This document shows positions 36,670 to 46,964 of a DNA stretch of 64,000 bases, piece by piece. A program made the position numbers and the translations under genes. This DNA comes from Mycobacterium sp. Root265 (lineage in GTDB: Bacteria > Actinomycetota > Actinomycetes > Mycobacteriales > Mycobacteriaceae). Where the stretch lies: assembly GCF_001428895.1 (NCBI RefSeq), contig NZ_LMJA01000007.1, positions 53,612-117,611 of the forward strand. The letters are read 5' to 3'. The notes below the pieces were generated by a model. That model was not told where the DNA came from and searched no databases. It saw only the letters and a list, made by a program, of their open reading frames with translations. Position 1 is the stretch's first letter. Each line of letters begins with the position of its first letter.

Positions 36670-38439
36670 GTGAGTGCTGACATGGTGATTCAGTCGGCGG
36701 TGCCGTTGCGGATTGCCGCGGCGGTCGAGGATGCCACCGGTGAGGTCGTCGATATCGACGCCAGGGTGGGCTGGCTGCTGGACCTGATCCACCAGATGAG
36801 CGTCGAGTTGATGCAGTCATGCTGGCGGCCCGAGGCTTTCGCTGCGCTTCATGCCGGGGTCGACGGGCTTGGCCGCAAACTTCCGTTGTCGGCGGCGGTG
36901 GTCGCAGCGCGGCTGGGCTGGGTGCCGACGCAGCTGGCAGGAGTCTACGTGCCCTCCCGGGTGGTGCGCCTGGCCCAGGCCAATGTGGTTCCTGTGCTTA
37001 AGTCGCTGACGTTTCGGGACGCATTGATCCCTGCGGCGCTCGCTGCCCTCGATGACGGGGGCCGCCTGGATCGCCGGGGCTTGGGCCAGGGCCAGGCCCG
37101 ACATGTGAGTTCGGCGTTTCTGCGCAACTTGTGCCGTCAGCTGCGCCGCGTCGGTGCTGGGTCCGTCACGTCGATCACCGAGATCCAGGGCCCACCCGCA
37201 GTGGCGCGGATCGCGCGGCTCGGGGCGGCCGATGTCCAGCTGGTCGAGCTGGACGACTCTGATCCGGCCGGTGTGTCGCTACGTATCAAATTGCCCAACA
37301 GCCCGCAGCCCGAGGGGCGTGGCGATTGGTCCTGGTACCGGTTGTGGTGCCCGACCCCACCGCATCTGAAGCAGCGCGACATAGCGCGTTGGCACCTGCC
37401 GGTAGTCTGCATCCAGCGGGGAAAACCGTTGTTGCGGTTCACGATCACCGAAATGGTCCCGGAACCGGCCACGGCCACCGCGACAGCCGCCCTGGGGATC
37501 GACTGGTCACCGGCTTCCCTGGGTGCGGCCACGATGGTCGTCGAGCGTGGCGGCCAGCTGGTCACCGACGCCCGAACCCACATGTACGACGATCGGGGTC
37601 TGGGTGTGCGGTTGACGAGGCTGCAGACCGAGGGGCAGGCGCTGACCCGCAAGATTGCCCGGCTTACCAACCTCGCCGCCAACGCACCCGAACCCACGCA
37701 GGCCAGACTCGCCACGAAAATCGCGGTCATGCGCGAGAACCGCCGCGCGGTGGGGGCCAAGCGAGCGCGGATCAACCGGGGCATGGCGTTCGATTTCGCC
37801 GCGTCCATGACCACGATGGCCACCGCATCGGGGGCCGAAGTGATCGCCGTGGAAGACCTGCGTGACCTCGAAACTCGCAAGCATGGCCGGACCAACAACA
37901 ACCGCGCCGCCCAATCCGCCCGCCGGCGTGCGGTCGCCGCGCTTGAGCACACCGCCGCCAAGGCTGGGCTGGAGGTGGTGATGTGCCCACCCCGGGGCAC
38001 CTCCGCGAACTGCCCGGGCTGCGATCAACAACTCACCCGGCCCGGCGGCTACCACACCGCCACCTGCCAAGCGTGCGGTATCCGCGCAGCGAACCGGGAC
38101 CAGGTCGCCGGGCAGAACATCGCCAAACGCGTCCTGCTAGCCAAGACGAAAGTCAAACGGCCCAAGGGCAAACCGAAACGAGTAACCGCCGTCGAACACC
38201 AGCCAGTGCGCAAGACCCGGCACAAAACCACGGCCACACCCAAACAGCGTCGGCACAAACGAGCCCGACACACCCCGACCACGCTGGCCCGCAGTCAGCG
38301 CCATCCAATCATTCCTGCACGCACAGCGTCCGTGTGGGACAGAGATCAGCCAGCTGCCATCCCGGCGGGAAGCACCTCTGCACAACCGATCCCCGACACC
38401 CGCGACACCCAGGTGTCAGCAAGTGCCAGAGACCGATAG
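36670..38439 (+). CDS. TnpB-type RuvC nuclease (IS607 accessory protein), long form
   Basis: The 589-residue protein carries the RuvC triad of TnpB/Cas12: Asp about 278 (LGIDWSPASLGAA), Glu about 395 (VIAVEDLRDLE) and Asp about 477 (NRDQVAGQNIAKR). A zinc ribbon lies between the last two (NCPGC ... CQACG, about 449-470). It is longer than common TnpB (about 400 aa): the N-terminal part is about 275 residues, and a basic, low-complexity tail of about 110 residues follows RuvC. TnpB proteins are RNA-guided DNA nucleases using a guide RNA encoded over the gene's 3' end. No CRISPR repeats lie nearby. The GTG start abuts the tnpA stop. Confidence 0.85.
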   Translation: MSADMVIQSAVPLRIAAAVEDATGEVVDIDARVGWLLDLIHQMSVELMQSCWRPEAFAALHAGVDGLGRKLPLSAAVVAARLGWVPTQLAGVYVPSRVVRLAQANVVPVLKSLTFRDALIPAALAALDDGGRLDRRGLGQGQARHVSSAFLRNLCRQLRRVGAGSVTSITEIQGPPAVARIARLGAADVQLVELDDSDPAGVSLRIKLPNSPQPEGRGDWSWYRLWCPTPPHLKQRDIARWHLPVVCIQRGKPLLRFTITEMVPEPATATATAALGIDWSPASLGAATMVVERGGQLVTDARTHMYDDRGLGVRLTRLQTEGQALTRKIARLTNLAANAPEPTQARLATKIAVMRENRRAVGAKRARINRGMAFDFAASMTTMATASGAEVIAVEDLRDLETRKHGRTNNNRAAQSARRRAVAALEHTAAKAGLEVVMCPPRGTSANCPGCDQQLTRPGGYHTATCQACGIRAANRDQVAGQNIAKRVLLAKTKVKRPKGKPKRVTAVEHQPVRKTRHKTTATPKQRRHKRARHTPTTLARSQRHPIIPARTASVWDRDQPAAIPAGSTSAQPIPDTRDTQVSASARDR

Positions 38440-38445
38440 ACGCTT

Positions 38446-39423
38446 TTATCCGTTCAGATGAACGTTATCGACAGCGACGGTACTCGCAGGGTCTGTACAC
38501 CGGAGCGCGCCGTCGTCATAGTCAATGCCCCACGACGCGGACAGCGTCGCGTCGGGGGCCAGCCAGCGCAGACCGACCCCGTTGTTGAACGCATCGGCCG
38601 GTGCGGTCATCGGTTCGAGTGCCACCGCCGTCGCGAACCTGTCTGCGTAGGGGAACTCCCGGGTGATGAAGACGTGCACGAATCCGAAGCTCTCGTCGGC
38701 CCACAGCGCGACGGTGCGACCGTCGGGGGAGCGCAGCGTGTGCACGCTGCGACCCTCTGGCGGTATCGGGACCGACCACGCGTCGTCGAGGTCCAGATCG
38801 GCAATGAGGCGTCCACTGCGCAGGTCCCACTGCGTGCCCGCCACGGCGGTGCACCCGGTCGGGATGAGCCGGTCGTCGACGTCGATGTGATGCGACCCGT
38901 CCATGGTGAGCGTCAACGCCTCGGTGGGGACGTCGCCGATCTTGAGAAAGGGATGGGCGCCGATCGCCACTGGGGCGCAGTCCGATCCGAGGTTGCGCAC
39001 CGTGTGCGTCACACTCAGCCCGTCGGGCACCAATCGGTAGGCGACCTCGGTCTGGAGATGGAAGGGATACCCGGGCTGCGGAACCACCGGCGCAGCGAGG
39101 GTGATCGCCGAGGCCGACCGCGCGATGACCTGATGAGTGGTGTCGCGCAGCAGCCCATGTAGTGCGCTGCCGTGACACGGATCGGTGACATCGAGTTGGT
39201 GGGTACGCCCGTCGTGGACCCACCGGCCGTCGCGCACCCGATTGGGCCACGGAATCAAGACGGCACCGCAGCTGAAGGGCACGGGCGTGTGGTCGTCGAC
39301 ACCGGCGGTGATCTCCACGCCGTCGACGCACAGCCGCCGAATGGCCGCGCCCTCCGCGGCGATCACCCCGCGCACCGTGCGCCCATCGAGGTGCAGGGCG
39401 AGCTCGTACCCAGCGCCTGCCAT
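38446..39423 (-). CDS. galM: aldose 1-epimerase
   Basis: The 325-residue galactose mutarotase-like protein has ALIPWPNRVRDGRW, DPCHGSALHGLLRD (catalytic His region), AIGAHPFLKIGD and ALEPMTAPADAFNNG (general-base Glu region). The ATG at 39423, 4 bp after the galK stop, is chosen over an in-frame upstream start inside galK. It is the last gene of the leftward sugar operon (transporter-galT-galK-galM). It interconverts sugar anomers for galactokinase. Confidence 0.9.
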   Translation of the reverse strand: MAGAGYELALHLDGRTVRGVIAAEGAAIRRLCVDGVEITAGVDDHTPVPFSCGAVLIPWPNRVRDGRWVHDGRTHQLDVTDPCHGSALHGLLRDTTHQVIARSASAITLAAPVVPQPGYPFHLQTEVAYRLVPDGLSVTHTVRNLGSDCAPVAIGAHPFLKIGDVPTEALTLTMDGSHHIDVDDRLIPTGCTAVAGTQWDLRSGRLIADLDLDDAWSVPIPPEGRSVHTLRSPDGRTVALWADESFGFVHVFITREFPYADRFATAVALEPMTAPADAFNNGVGLRWLAPDATLSASWGIDYDDGALRCTDPASTVAVDNVHLNG

Positions 39424-39427
39424 GGGA

Positions 39428-40519
39428 CTAGCCGCCGGCGCCGTGGCCGGCATGGGTCGCCACGATCGTCGGTTCGTGGTGGCCGTGGCGACGCATCGCG
39501 GCGCACACCGCGTCACCGACGGACCCCGATCGCTCGGTCTCGACCAGCGCGATCACACAGCCCCCGAAGCCGCCGCCGGTCATCCGGGCACCCAATGCTC
39601 CTGCCTGCACCGCGGTTTGGGCGATCCGGTCGATGTGATCGGTGGTGATCTCGAAATCGTCTCTCATCGATTCCTGTGACGCGGTCAGCAGTCGGCCGAC
39701 CTCGACGAAGTCGGAACGATGCAGCGCCTCGACGGTATCGAGCACCCGCTGGTTCTCGGTGAGGATGTGCCGGGCGCGCCGGCCGTCCTCGGAGTCCGGT
39801 AGCTCGCTGAGCACCTGTGGTCCCCGGTCCTGCAGATCGCGCAGCGTGGGAACACCCAGCGCGGCCGCGGCGCGCTCGCAGGAGGCGCGGCGGTCGGCGT
39901 ATTCACCGCCGGCATGCTGATGTGCGGCATGGGAATTGATGAGCAGCAGGGTCATGCCGTGGGCCTCGGGCTCGAACGGCACCGAGCGGGCGCTGAGGTC
40001 ACGGAAATCGATCAGCTGGGCGCGTCGCCGTTCGGCGAACAGGATCGCCAGCTGATCCAACAGCCCTGTCGGCGCACCCACATAGTCGTTCTCCGCGCGC
40101 TGTGCGATCCGGGCCTGCTCGACGCGGTCCAGCCTCCGGTCGGTGGCCGACAGAATCGCGCCCAGTACCGCGCACTCCAGCGCGGCGGACGACGCCAGGC
40201 CGGAGCCCGTGGTGACACCGCCGGTGACTGCCATCGCGCCGCCGGGGACGGGATGCCCCGCGCTCTGCAACGCCCACACCACACCGGCCACGTACGCGGC
40301 CCAGCCGCCCACGTCGCCGGGCACCGTGTTCAGCGCCAACCGGACCGGCGCCGCCTCCCGGTCGCTGCGCACGACGAGTGCGTCGGTGTCATCGGGTGCA
40401 AACGTCACCGTGGTGCGTTCGGGTAGCGCGATGGGCAGCGCGAAACCGTAGTTGTAGTCGGTGTGTTCGCCGATGAGGTTGATCCGGCCCGGTGCGCTGT
40501 ACTCGACTGGTCGTGTCAT
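39428..40519 (-). CDS. galK: galactokinase
   Basis: The 363-residue GHMP kinase has the GalK signature [15 protein letters not shown] near the N terminus, the ATP-binding [16 protein letters not shown] (about residues 104-119) and the C-terminal [16 protein letters not shown]. It phosphorylates galactose to galactose-1-phosphate. Its ATG overlaps the galT stop (ATGA), so the two are translationally coupled. Confidence 0.95.
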   Translation of the reverse strand: MTRPVEYSAPGRINLIGEHTDYNYGFALPIALPERTTVTFAPDDTDALVVRSDREAAPVRLALNTVPGDVGGWAAYVAGVVWALQSAGHPVPGGAMAVTGGVTTGSGLASSAALECAVLGAILSATDRRLDRVEQARIAQRAENDYVGAPTGLLDQLAILFAERRRAQLIDFRDLSARSVPFEPEAHGMTLLLINSHAAHQHAGGEYADRRASCERAAAALGVPTLRDLQDRGPQVLSELPDSEDGRRARHILTENQRVLDTVEALHRSDFVEVGRLLTASQESMRDDFEITTDHIDRIAQTAVQAGALGARMTGGGFGGCVIALVETERSGSVGDAVCAAMRRHGHHEPTIVATHAGHGAGG

Positions 40520-41598
40520 AGTTCCCGCAACCTGCCGGCGACGATCTCGGGGGTGGTGTCGTTGATGAAAGCGCCCATCGCCGATTCCGAGCTGGCCAGA
40601 TACTTGATCTTGTTGGCGGTGCGCCGTATCGAGAGCAACTCGACGTGGAAGTACCCCTCGCGTTGCGCGTCGTCATCGGTGTACTGGTGCAGTGCCGACA
40701 TGTACGGCAGCGGCGCGTCGTACAGCCGGTCGAACCGTCCCAGCACGTCGAGATAGATCCGTGCGAAGCTCTCGAGTTCCGCATCGTCGAGTTCGGTCAG
40801 GTTGCGCACGAACCTGTGCGGATAGATGTGGACCTCCAGCGGCCACCGTGAGGCGAAGGGGACGAAGGCGGTGAATGCCTCGTTCTGTGCCACGATCCGG
40901 CTGCCCTGGTCGAGTTCATCGGCGAGGATGCGGGCGAACAGGTTGGTGCCGTGCCGGTCTCGATGTAGTCCGGCTTGGCGCAGCATGGTGGCGGTGCGTG
41001 GTGTCAGGTACGGGTAGGCGTAGATCTGACCGTGCGGATGGGTCAGTGTCACGCCGATCTCCTCGCCGCGGTTCTCGAAGCAGAACACCTCTTCGATACC
41101 CGGTCGCGCCATCAACTCCGCGGTGCGGTGCCGCCAGGCCTGCACGACCAGCAGAGCGTGGGCGGCATCGAGATCGGCGAACCGGCCGGTGTGGTCACTG
41201 GAGAACGCGATGACCTCACAGTGACCGGTACCCGGTGCGGAGGTGAACCCGTCGGTGGCGTCGGGAAGCCCAGACGTGCTGTCGCCGGCCAGACTGGGGA
41301 ATCTGTTCTCGAACACCACGACGTCGTAATCGGGTGCCGGGACCTCGCTGGAGATCCCGGAGGGTCCCGGGCACAGCGGGCACTGGTCGGGAGCCGGCTT
41401 GTAGGTGCGGTTCTGGCGCAGGGCCGCGATGACCACCCATTCGCCGGTCTGGCGGTCCAGCCGTAACTCGGTGTGCGAGCCGGCCCGGCCCGGCAGGGTG
41501 CGACGGTCCGGATGCGGTTCGGCAGCATGTCCGGGCAGCGAGAAGAACAGCAGTTCGCGTTCGTCGGCCAACGGCCATCGCAGCGGCTCGATCGTCAT
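40516..41598 (-). CDS. galT: galactose-1-phosphate uridylyltransferase
   Basis: The 360-residue HIT-superfamily enzyme has CPLCPG (zinc Cys pair), the active-site region [16 protein letters not shown] and [16 protein letters not shown]. The ATG at 41598 overlaps the previous gene's stop. With GalK it forms the first Leloir steps; no galE lies in the window, so UDP-galactose epimerase must be encoded elsewhere. Confidence 0.94.
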   Translation of the reverse strand: MTIEPLRWPLADERELLFFSLPGHAAEPHPDRRTLPGRAGSHTELRLDRQTGEWVVIAALRQNRTYKPAPDQCPLCPGPSGISSEVPAPDYDVVVFENRFPSLAGDSTSGLPDATDGFTSAPGTGHCEVIAFSSDHTGRFADLDAAHALLVVQAWRHRTAELMARPGIEEVFCFENRGEEIGVTLTHPHGQIYAYPYLTPRTATMLRQAGLHRDRHGTNLFARILADELDQGSRIVAQNEAFTAFVPFASRWPLEVHIYPHRFVRNLTELDDAELESFARIYLDVLGRFDRLYDAPLPYMSALHQYTDDDAQREGYFHVELLSIRRTANKIKYLASSESAMGAFINDTTPEIVAGRLREL

Positions 41599-41822
41599 GT
41601 TCCGATCATCCGGGCGCGTTCGCGCGAGGCCTGGACGCGCTGCCAGGGCTGCGCGAGTTCCTGGAAATGCCGGGCATTCTCGGCGGCGATGATGTGGTTG
41701 ACCCGCTCGGCGAGCTGGCCCGGCGTCAGGCCGAACTCCGCGAGAACCTCGTCTGAGGGCGGGCCGCCGTAGGGGGACCAACTGCGTACGTAGTCGAGGA
41801 TCTCGCGGTCGAACCGGTCCAT
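41595..41822 (-). CDS. small hypothetical protein (75 aa) in the gal operon
   Basis: This 75-residue protein begins MDRFDREILDYVRSWSPYGG and continues with EVLAEFGLTPGQLAERV, a short helical, HTH-like pattern seen in small actinobacterial proteins. It sits between the sugar permease (5 bp away) and galT (4-bp overlap), so it is clearly part of the operon. Function unknown; DNA or protein binding is possible. Confidence 0.75.
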   Translation of the reverse strand: MDRFDREILDYVRSWSPYGGPPSDEVLAEFGLTPGQLAERVNHIIAAENARHFQELAQPWQRVQASRERARMIGT

Positions 41823-41826
41823 GGGG

Positions 41827-43056
41827 CTACGAGCCGCCCTTCTTCTTGTTGTAGACGTCGAATCCGACCGCGGCCAGCAGCACCAGTCCCTTGATGACCT
41901 GCTGGACATCGCTGCCGATGCCGATCAACGACATCCCGTTGTTCAACACGCCGAGCACGAAGCCGCCGATGATGGCGCCGAACACGGTGCCCACGCCGCC
42001 GTTGGCCGAGGCGCCGCCGATGAACGCCGCGGCGATCGCCTCCAACTCCATGCCGATGCCGGCCTGCGGGGTGGCCGAATTGAGCCTCGCCGCGAACAGC
42101 AGACCGGCCAGGGCTGAGAGCAGACCCATGTTCACGAAAACCAGGAACGTGACGCGCTTGGTCTTCACCCCGGAGAGCCGGGCGGCGGCCACATTGCCGC
42201 CCACCGCATACACCTGCCGTCCGAACACGCTGCTACGCATGACGAATGCGTAGATGACGAATGCGACCGCCAGGATGATCCCGACCACCGGTACACCGCG
42301 GTAGCTGGCGAGCAGCAGCGTGAAGGCGGCCAGGGCGGCAACGATGGCTGCGCATTTGAAGACGAACCATCCGAAGGGCAGGACGTCGAACTCATAGCGG
42401 GTCTGGGCGTTTCGCTGGCGAACCTGCTGCCACACCGCGGCGACCATCACCAGCGCACCGAGGATCATCGTGGGCCAGTGGTAGAGGCTGCTGCCGCCGA
42501 CCTCGGGCAGGAAGCCACTGCTGACCTGACTGAAGCTGCGGGGGAACGGTGCAATCGACTGACCCTCGAGCAGATACTGGGTCGCGCCACGGAACACCAG
42601 CATGCCGGCCAGCGTCACGATGAACGACGGAATCCCGACGTAGGCGATCCAGAACCCCTGCCACGCACCGATCAGCGCGCCCAGCAGCAGGCACAGCCCG
42701 ACCGCGACCGGCCACGGCATGTCCTGTCGGATCATCAACACCGCCGACATGGCACCGATGAAACCGGCGATGGAACCGACCGACAGGTCGATGTGGCCGG
42801 AGATGATGACGATGACCATCCCGATCGCCAGGATCAGGATGTAACCGTTCTGCTGAACGATATTGGTGACATTGAGCGGTTTGAGCAGGATCCCACTGGT
42901 CCACAGCTGGAACAGGATGACGATCAGAACCAGCGCGACGACCATGCCGTACTGCCGGAAGTTCTTGCGTACGGCCGTCACCAGTCGCGCTGCGCCGGAT
43001 TCCGGCGGCGGCGCCGGTGCGCTCGAGGCCGCGTCCACCGTGGAACTGGTGGTCAT
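41827..43056 (-). CDS. sugar ABC transporter permease (MmsB/GguB/XylH type)
   Basis: The 409-residue permease of the branched-chain/ribose superfamily has about ten hydrophobic helices and the sugar-permease motif [20 protein letters not shown], and later [19 protein letters not shown]. Its length and two-part hydrophobic layout match the multiple-monosaccharide permeases paired with ChvE. GTGA/ATGA-type overlap with the ATPase gene upstream. It imports galactose, arabinose or related sugars. Confidence 0.92.
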   Translation of the reverse strand: MTTSSTVDAASSAPAPPPESGAARLVTAVRKNFRQYGMVVALVLIVILFQLWTSGILLKPLNVTNIVQQNGYILILAIGMVIVIISGHIDLSVGSIAGFIGAMSAVLMIRQDMPWPVAVGLCLLLGALIGAWQGFWIAYVGIPSFIVTLAGMLVFRGATQYLLEGQSIAPFPRSFSQVSSGFLPEVGGSSLYHWPTMILGALVMVAAVWQQVRQRNAQTRYEFDVLPFGWFVFKCAAIVAALAAFTLLLASYRGVPVVGIILAVAFVIYAFVMRSSVFGRQVYAVGGNVAAARLSGVKTKRVTFLVFVNMGLLSALAGLLFAARLNSATPQAGIGMELEAIAAAFIGGASANGGVGTVFGAIIGGFVLGVLNNGMSLIGIGSDVQQVIKGLVLLAAVGFDVYNKKKGGS

Positions 43057-44597
43057 GAGGTCGATCCCTTCATCATGTAATGCATCAGTGTTTCCTGCGC
43101 GGCGTCCTCGCGGGCGACCTCACCGGTGAGCCTGCCCTCGTTGAGGGTGTAGATGCGGTCACACAGGCCGATCAGCTCCGGCAGCTCGGAGGAGATCACG
43201 ATCACCGATTTCCCCTGGGAGGCCAGCGAATTGATGATCGTGTAGATCTCGTACTTGGCGCCCACATCGATACCGCGGGTGGGTTCGTCGAGGATCAGCA
43301 CGTCCGGGTCGGCGAAGATCCACTTGCTCAGCACCACCTTCTGCTGATTGCCGCCCGACAGGTTGCCGGTGGTGGCCCGCACCGACGGAGCCTTGATGTG
43401 CATGTCCTTGCGGAAGCGCTCGGCGACGACGGTCTCTTCGTGTTCGTTGATGACGGTCGCTCTGCTGACCTTCGGCAGCGAGGCCAGGGTCACGCTGCGG
43501 GCGATGTCATCCATCAGGTTCAGTCCGTAATGCTTGCGGTCCTCGGTGGCATAGGCGATACCGTGCGCGATCGCCTCGGACACGGTGCGGGTGCGGATCT
43601 CCTTGCCGTCCTTGAAGACCGAGCCGCCGCCCTTCTTCCCGTAGCTGCGCCCGAAGACGCTCATCGCCAGCTCGGTGCGCCCGGCCCCCATCAGCCCTGC
43701 CAGGCCCACCACCTCGCCGCGTCGCACGCTGATCGACACCCCGTCGACGACCTTTCGCTCCTGATCGAGCGGATGGAAGACGGTCCAGTCCTCGATCGCG
43801 AAGGTGACCTCGCCGACGGGATGGGGAGTGCGCGGCGGGAAACGGTCGACCATGTCCCGACCGACCATGCCGCGGATGATGTGTTCCTCGGTGAGTCCGG
43901 CTTCGACGGGCCGGGTCTCGATGGTCTGACCGTCGCGCAGGATGGTGATGGTGTCGGCGACCCGCATCACCTCGTTGAGCTTGTGCGAGATGATGATGCA
44001 GGTCAGGCCCTGGCCGGCGAGCTCGACGATGAGGTCGAGCAGGTGCCTGCTGTCCTCGTCGTTGAGGGCCGCCGTCGGTTCATCGAGGATGAGCAGCTTC
44101 ACCTTCTTCGACAGCGCCTTGGCGATCTCGACGAGTTGCTGCTTCCCGACTCCGATATCCGAGATCAGGGTCTGCGGGTTCTCGTTCAGACCCACGCGGT
44201 CGAGCAATTGCTGGGCGTGACTGGTGGTCTCGTGCCAGCTGATGATCCCGCCCGAGGCGTGTTCGTTGCCGAGAAAGATGTTCTCGGCAATGGACAGCAC
44301 GGGCACCAGGGCGAGTTCCTGGTGGATGATGCCGATGCCGCGGCGCTCGCTGCTGCGGATGTCCTTGAACTCGCCCGGCCGGCCGTCGAAGACGATGTCG
44401 CCCTGGTAGCTACCGTGCGGGTAGATACCACTGAGCACCTTCATCAACGTGGACTTACCGGCGCCGTTCTCCCCGCAGATGGCGTGGATCTCACCGTGGC
44501 GCACCGTGAGGTTGACCTCGCTCAGTGCGGTGACGTTGCCGAATCGCTTGGTGATGTCGCGCATCTCGAGCAACGGCGCGGCCGTCGCCCCGCTCAC
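43053..44597 (-). CDS. sugar ABC transporter ATP-binding protein (MmsA/GguA type)
   Basis: The 514-residue tandem ATPase has two nucleotide-binding domains: Walker [17 protein letters not shown] (about 38-53) in the first, and a degenerate P-loop ([14 protein letters not shown], about residue 295) with intact signature [14 protein letters not shown] in the second. This asymmetry is normal for monosaccharide importers. It overlaps both neighbours by 4 bp. Confidence 0.94.
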   Translation of the reverse strand: MSGATAAPLLEMRDITKRFGNVTALSEVNLTVRHGEIHAICGENGAGKSTLMKVLSGIYPHGSYQGDIVFDGRPGEFKDIRSSERRGIGIIHQELALVPVLSIAENIFLGNEHASGGIISWHETTSHAQQLLDRVGLNENPQTLISDIGVGKQQLVEIAKALSKKVKLLILDEPTAALNDEDSRHLLDLIVELAGQGLTCIIISHKLNEVMRVADTITILRDGQTIETRPVEAGLTEEHIIRGMVGRDMVDRFPPRTPHPVGEVTFAIEDWTVFHPLDQERKVVDGVSISVRRGEVVGLAGLMGAGRTELAMSVFGRSYGKKGGGSVFKDGKEIRTRTVSEAIAHGIAYATEDRKHYGLNLMDDIARSVTLASLPKVSRATVINEHEETVVAERFRKDMHIKAPSVRATTGNLSGGNQQKVVLSKWIFADPDVLILDEPTRGIDVGAKYEIYTIINSLASQGKSVIVISSELPELIGLCDRIYTLNEGRLTGEVAREDAAQETLMHYMMKGSTS

Positions 44598-45694
44598 GCG
44601 AGTTGTGCCGACGTGTAGTAGCCGGACTCGACGAGCACCTTTTCGTAGTTGGTCTTGTCCACGCTGACGGGGTCGAGCAGGAAGGCCGGGACGACCTTGA
44701 TGCCATTGTCATAGGTGGTGGTGTCGTTGGTCTCGGGTGTCCCGCCGGTGAGCAGCGAATCCACCATCTGCACAGCGGCATTGGCCAACTCGCGGGTGTC
44801 CTTGAACACGGTCTGGGTCTGCTCGCCGGCGATGATCGATTTCACGGATGCGAGCTCGGCATCCTGCCCGGTGACGATGGGCAGCGGGTTGGCCGGTGTT
44901 CCGTAGCCGGCGCTCTTCAGCGCCGAGATGATGCCCAGTGACATGCCATCGTAGGGGGAGAGCACCGCGTCGACGCGTCCGCTGGTGTACGCGCGGCTCA
45001 GCAGGTTGTCCATGCGCGACTGTGCCAGCCCGCCGTCCCAGCGCAGCGTGGCCACCTGGTCGAAGGAGGTCTGACCGCTCTTGACGACCAGCTTCCCGTT
45101 GTCGATGTAGGGCTGCAGCACGCTCATGGCGCCGTCGAAGAAGAACGTCGCGTTGTTGTCGTCGGGGGAACCGGCGAACAGTTCGATGTTGAACGGGCCC
45201 TTGCCATCTGCGACGCCGAGCTTGTCGACGATGTAGGTGGCCTGCAGCACGCCGACCTTGAAGTTGTCGAAGGTCGCGTAATAGTCCACGTTCTCGGTGC
45301 CGCGGATCAGCCGGTCATAGCTGACCACCGGGATGTCGGCGTCAGCGGCGCGTTGCAGGATGTCGGTCAGCGAGGAGCTGTCGATGGGGGCGATGACCAG
45401 AGCCTTGACGCCCTTGGTGATCATGTTCTCGATCTGCGAGACCTGGTTCTGCACGACGTCGTCGCCGTACTGCAGGTCGGTCTGGTAGCCCAGTTTCTGG
45501 AACTGCGCGGCGATGTTGTCGCCGTCGGCCACCCAGCGTTCGGATGACTTGGTGGGCATCGCGATGCCCACCGTGCCGGTGCGTTCACCGCCGCCGCCGG
45601 CCGCGTCCGGCGCGTCCGGGCGACCACAACCGGCGCTGGTCAGTGCCGCCACCACGGCGAGTGCGCCGAAAGCGCGAGCAAGGCTCTTACGCAT
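44594..45694 (-). CDS. sugar-binding lipoprotein (ChvE type)
   Basis: The 366-residue binding protein has a lipoprotein signal (Cys about 23, LTSAGC) and family features [34 protein letters not shown] and [16 protein letters not shown]. ChvE relatives bind galactose, arabinose, xylose and glucose. The ATG at 45694 has GGAGG 5-6 bases upstream. It heads the leftward operon, downstream of the LacI-type operator at 45752-45769. Confidence 0.93.
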   Translation of the reverse strand: MRKSLARAFGALAVVAALTSAGCGRPDAPDAAGGGGERTGTVGIAMPTKSSERWVADGDNIAAQFQKLGYQTDLQYGDDVVQNQVSQIENMITKGVKALVIAPIDSSSLTDILQRAADADIPVVSYDRLIRGTENVDYYATFDNFKVGVLQATYIVDKLGVADGKGPFNIELFAGSPDDNNATFFFDGAMSVLQPYIDNGKLVVKSGQTSFDQVATLRWDGGLAQSRMDNLLSRAYTSGRVDAVLSPYDGMSLGIISALKSAGYGTPANPLPIVTGQDAELASVKSIIAGEQTQTVFKDTRELANAAVQMVDSLLTGGTPETNDTTTYDNGIKVVPAFLLDPVSVDKTNYEKVLVESGYYTSAQLA

Positions 45695-45751
45695 GAAATC
45701 CTCCGAATGGGTTCTGCTCAAAACGCGCGGCCGGCGTGACCGGCGCGCGGT

Positions 45752-45769
45752 GATGTGAGCGCTAACATC
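45752..45769. promoter_or_regulatory. LacI-type operator 1
   Basis: GATGTGAGCGCTAACATC is an 18-bp palindrome with one mismatched pair. It lies 58 bp upstream of the ChvE-type gene and downstream of a minus-strand TTGACA (45798-45803), so it would block the leftward operon. It shares the GTGAGCG core with operators 2 and 3. Confidence 0.8.
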
Positions 45770-45820
45770 GAGAAGTGTGTGACCGGGCTCACGGCTTTGT
45801 CAAGCCCTCGGAACAATCGA

Positions 45821-45834
45821 TGTGAGCGCTCACA
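45821..45834. promoter_or_regulatory. LacI-type operator 2 (perfect palindrome)
   Basis: TGTGAGCGCTCACA is a perfect 14-bp palindrome near the middle of the divergent control region. It lies upstream of both candidate -35 boxes and could support looping between operators 1 and 3. Confidence 0.8.
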
Positions 45835-45840
45835 AGGTCG

Positions 45841-45872
45841 TTGACAACCGCTGAATGTGAGCGTTAACATTC
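45841..45872 (+). promoter_or_regulatory. promoter and LacI-type operator 3 of the arabinose operon
   Basis: A consensus -35 TTGACA (45841-45846) is followed 18 bp later by TAACAT (45865-45870). The operator GAATGTGAGCGTTAACATTC (45853-45872) covers the spacer and -10. This is the likely promoter of the rightward operon from 45981 to 56499, repressed by the LacI protein encoded within it at 50585. Confidence 0.78.
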
Positions 45873-45980
45873 GCTCGGTGTAACGCCGGTCACATCGAAA
45901 ATCCATCCCTCGGCCGGCCTCAAATCTCCGCACATCGCGGCCCGATCTCGGCAAACAGCGAAAAAAGAGGAGTTACCGTC

Positions 45981-46964
45981 ATGAGGTTTCGCACTGTGGT
46001 CGTAGCCGCGGCGTCGGCCGTCCTGTTGGCCGGATGCGGCAGCGGGCAGGCCCCCGGCGGCGGGTCCGAATCCGGAAGCGACGGGGGACAGCTCACCATG
46101 GGCTTCTCGCAGGTCGGTGCCGAGAGCGGCTGGCGCACCGCGAACACCAAATCGATCCAGGAGGCGGCCAAGGACGCCGGGGTCGACCTGAAGTTCTCCG
46201 ACGCCAACGGCGAGCAGGAAAATCAGATCTCGGCCATCCGGTCCTTCGTGCAACAGGGCGTCGATGTCATCGCGTTCAGCCCCGTCGTGCGCACCGGCTG
46301 GGATGCCGTGCTGCTCGAGGCCAAGAACGCCGGCATCCCGGTGATCCTCACCGACCGCGCCGTCGACACCCAGGAGCCCGATGTCTACAAGACCTTCCTG
46401 GGCGCCGACTTCGTCGACGAGGGCCGGCGTGCCGGCGACTGGGTGGTCCAGCAGTACGCGTCGGCGCCCGGACCGGTCAACATCGTGCAGCTCGAAGGCA
46501 CCACCGGCGCCGATCCGGCCATCGATCGCAACTCCGGCTTCGCGGACGCCATCTCCGCCAACCCGAACCTGAAGATCATCGCCTCGCAGAGCGGGGACTT
46601 CACCCGCTCGGGCGGCAAGCAGGTGATGGAAGCGTTCCTGAAGGCACACCCGCAGATCGACATGGTGTTCTCGCAGAACGACGATATGGGCCTGGGCGCG
46701 ATGGAGGCCATCGAAGCGGCCGGGAAGAAACCCGGTCAGGACATCAAGATCGTCACCATCGACGCCACCCACGACGGGATGCAGGCGTTGGCCGACGGCA
46801 AGTTCAACTACATCGTCGAGTGCAACCCGCTGCTCGGCCCGCAACTGATGGACCTCGCCAAGCAGGTCGTGGCCGGCGAGCAGGTACCGGAGCGGGTGGT
46901 CACCCCCGACGAGGCCTTCGACCAGCAGCAAGCGGCCGCCGTGCTGCCGGACCGCAAGTACTGA
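45981..46964 (+). CDS. sugar-binding lipoprotein (YtfQ type)
   Basis: The 327-residue binding protein has lipobox LLAGC (Cys19) and YtfQ-type features MGFSQVGAESGWRTANTKS and GGKQVMEAFLKAHPQID. In Escherichia coli YtfQ binds galactofuranose, and the family also takes up L-arabinose. Here it heads an operon with araB, araD and araA, favouring L-arabinose. AAAGAGGAG lies upstream of the ATG. Its stop overlaps the next ATG. Confidence 0.92.
   Translation: MRFRTVVVAAASAVLLAGCGSGQAPGGGSESGSDGGQLTMGFSQVGAESGWRTANTKSIQEAAKDAGVDLKFSDANGEQENQISAIRSFVQQGVDVIAFSPVVRTGWDAVLLEAKNAGIPVILTDRAVDTQEPDVYKTFLGADFVDEGRRAGDWVVQQYASAPGPVNIVQLEGTTGADPAIDRNSGFADAISANPNLKIIASQSGDFTRSGGKQVMEAFLKAHPQIDMVFSQNDDMGLGAMEAIEAAGKKPGQDIKIVTIDATHDGMQALADGKFNYIVECNPLLGPQLMDLAKQVVAGEQVPERVVTPDEAFDQQQAAAVLPDRKY

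Larger units (their letters stand above)
36428..38439 (+). mobile_element. decayed IS607-family element
   Basis: The element consists of a truncated, frameshifted tnpA fragment followed at once by an intact tnpB. Its left flank is a truncated transporter gene and its right flank is the end of galM, only 6 bp after tnpB. IS607 elements lack terminal inverted repeats, so exact ends cannot be set. It cannot move by itself because TnpA is broken. Confidence 0.65.

Noticed and set aside
36428-38460. Possible CRISPR locus with a Cas12m-type effector
   Set aside because: The protein is long enough and has RuvC plus zinc ribbon, but no direct repeats are visible on either side, and the preceding sequence is a remnant of an IS607 recombinase, so TnpB is the better reading.
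46034-46963. Extended N terminus of the YtfR-type ATPase
   Set aside because: The long in-frame extension overlaps the binding-protein gene in another frame and has no conserved features; the ATG at 46964 overlaps the upstream stop as elsewhere in the operon.
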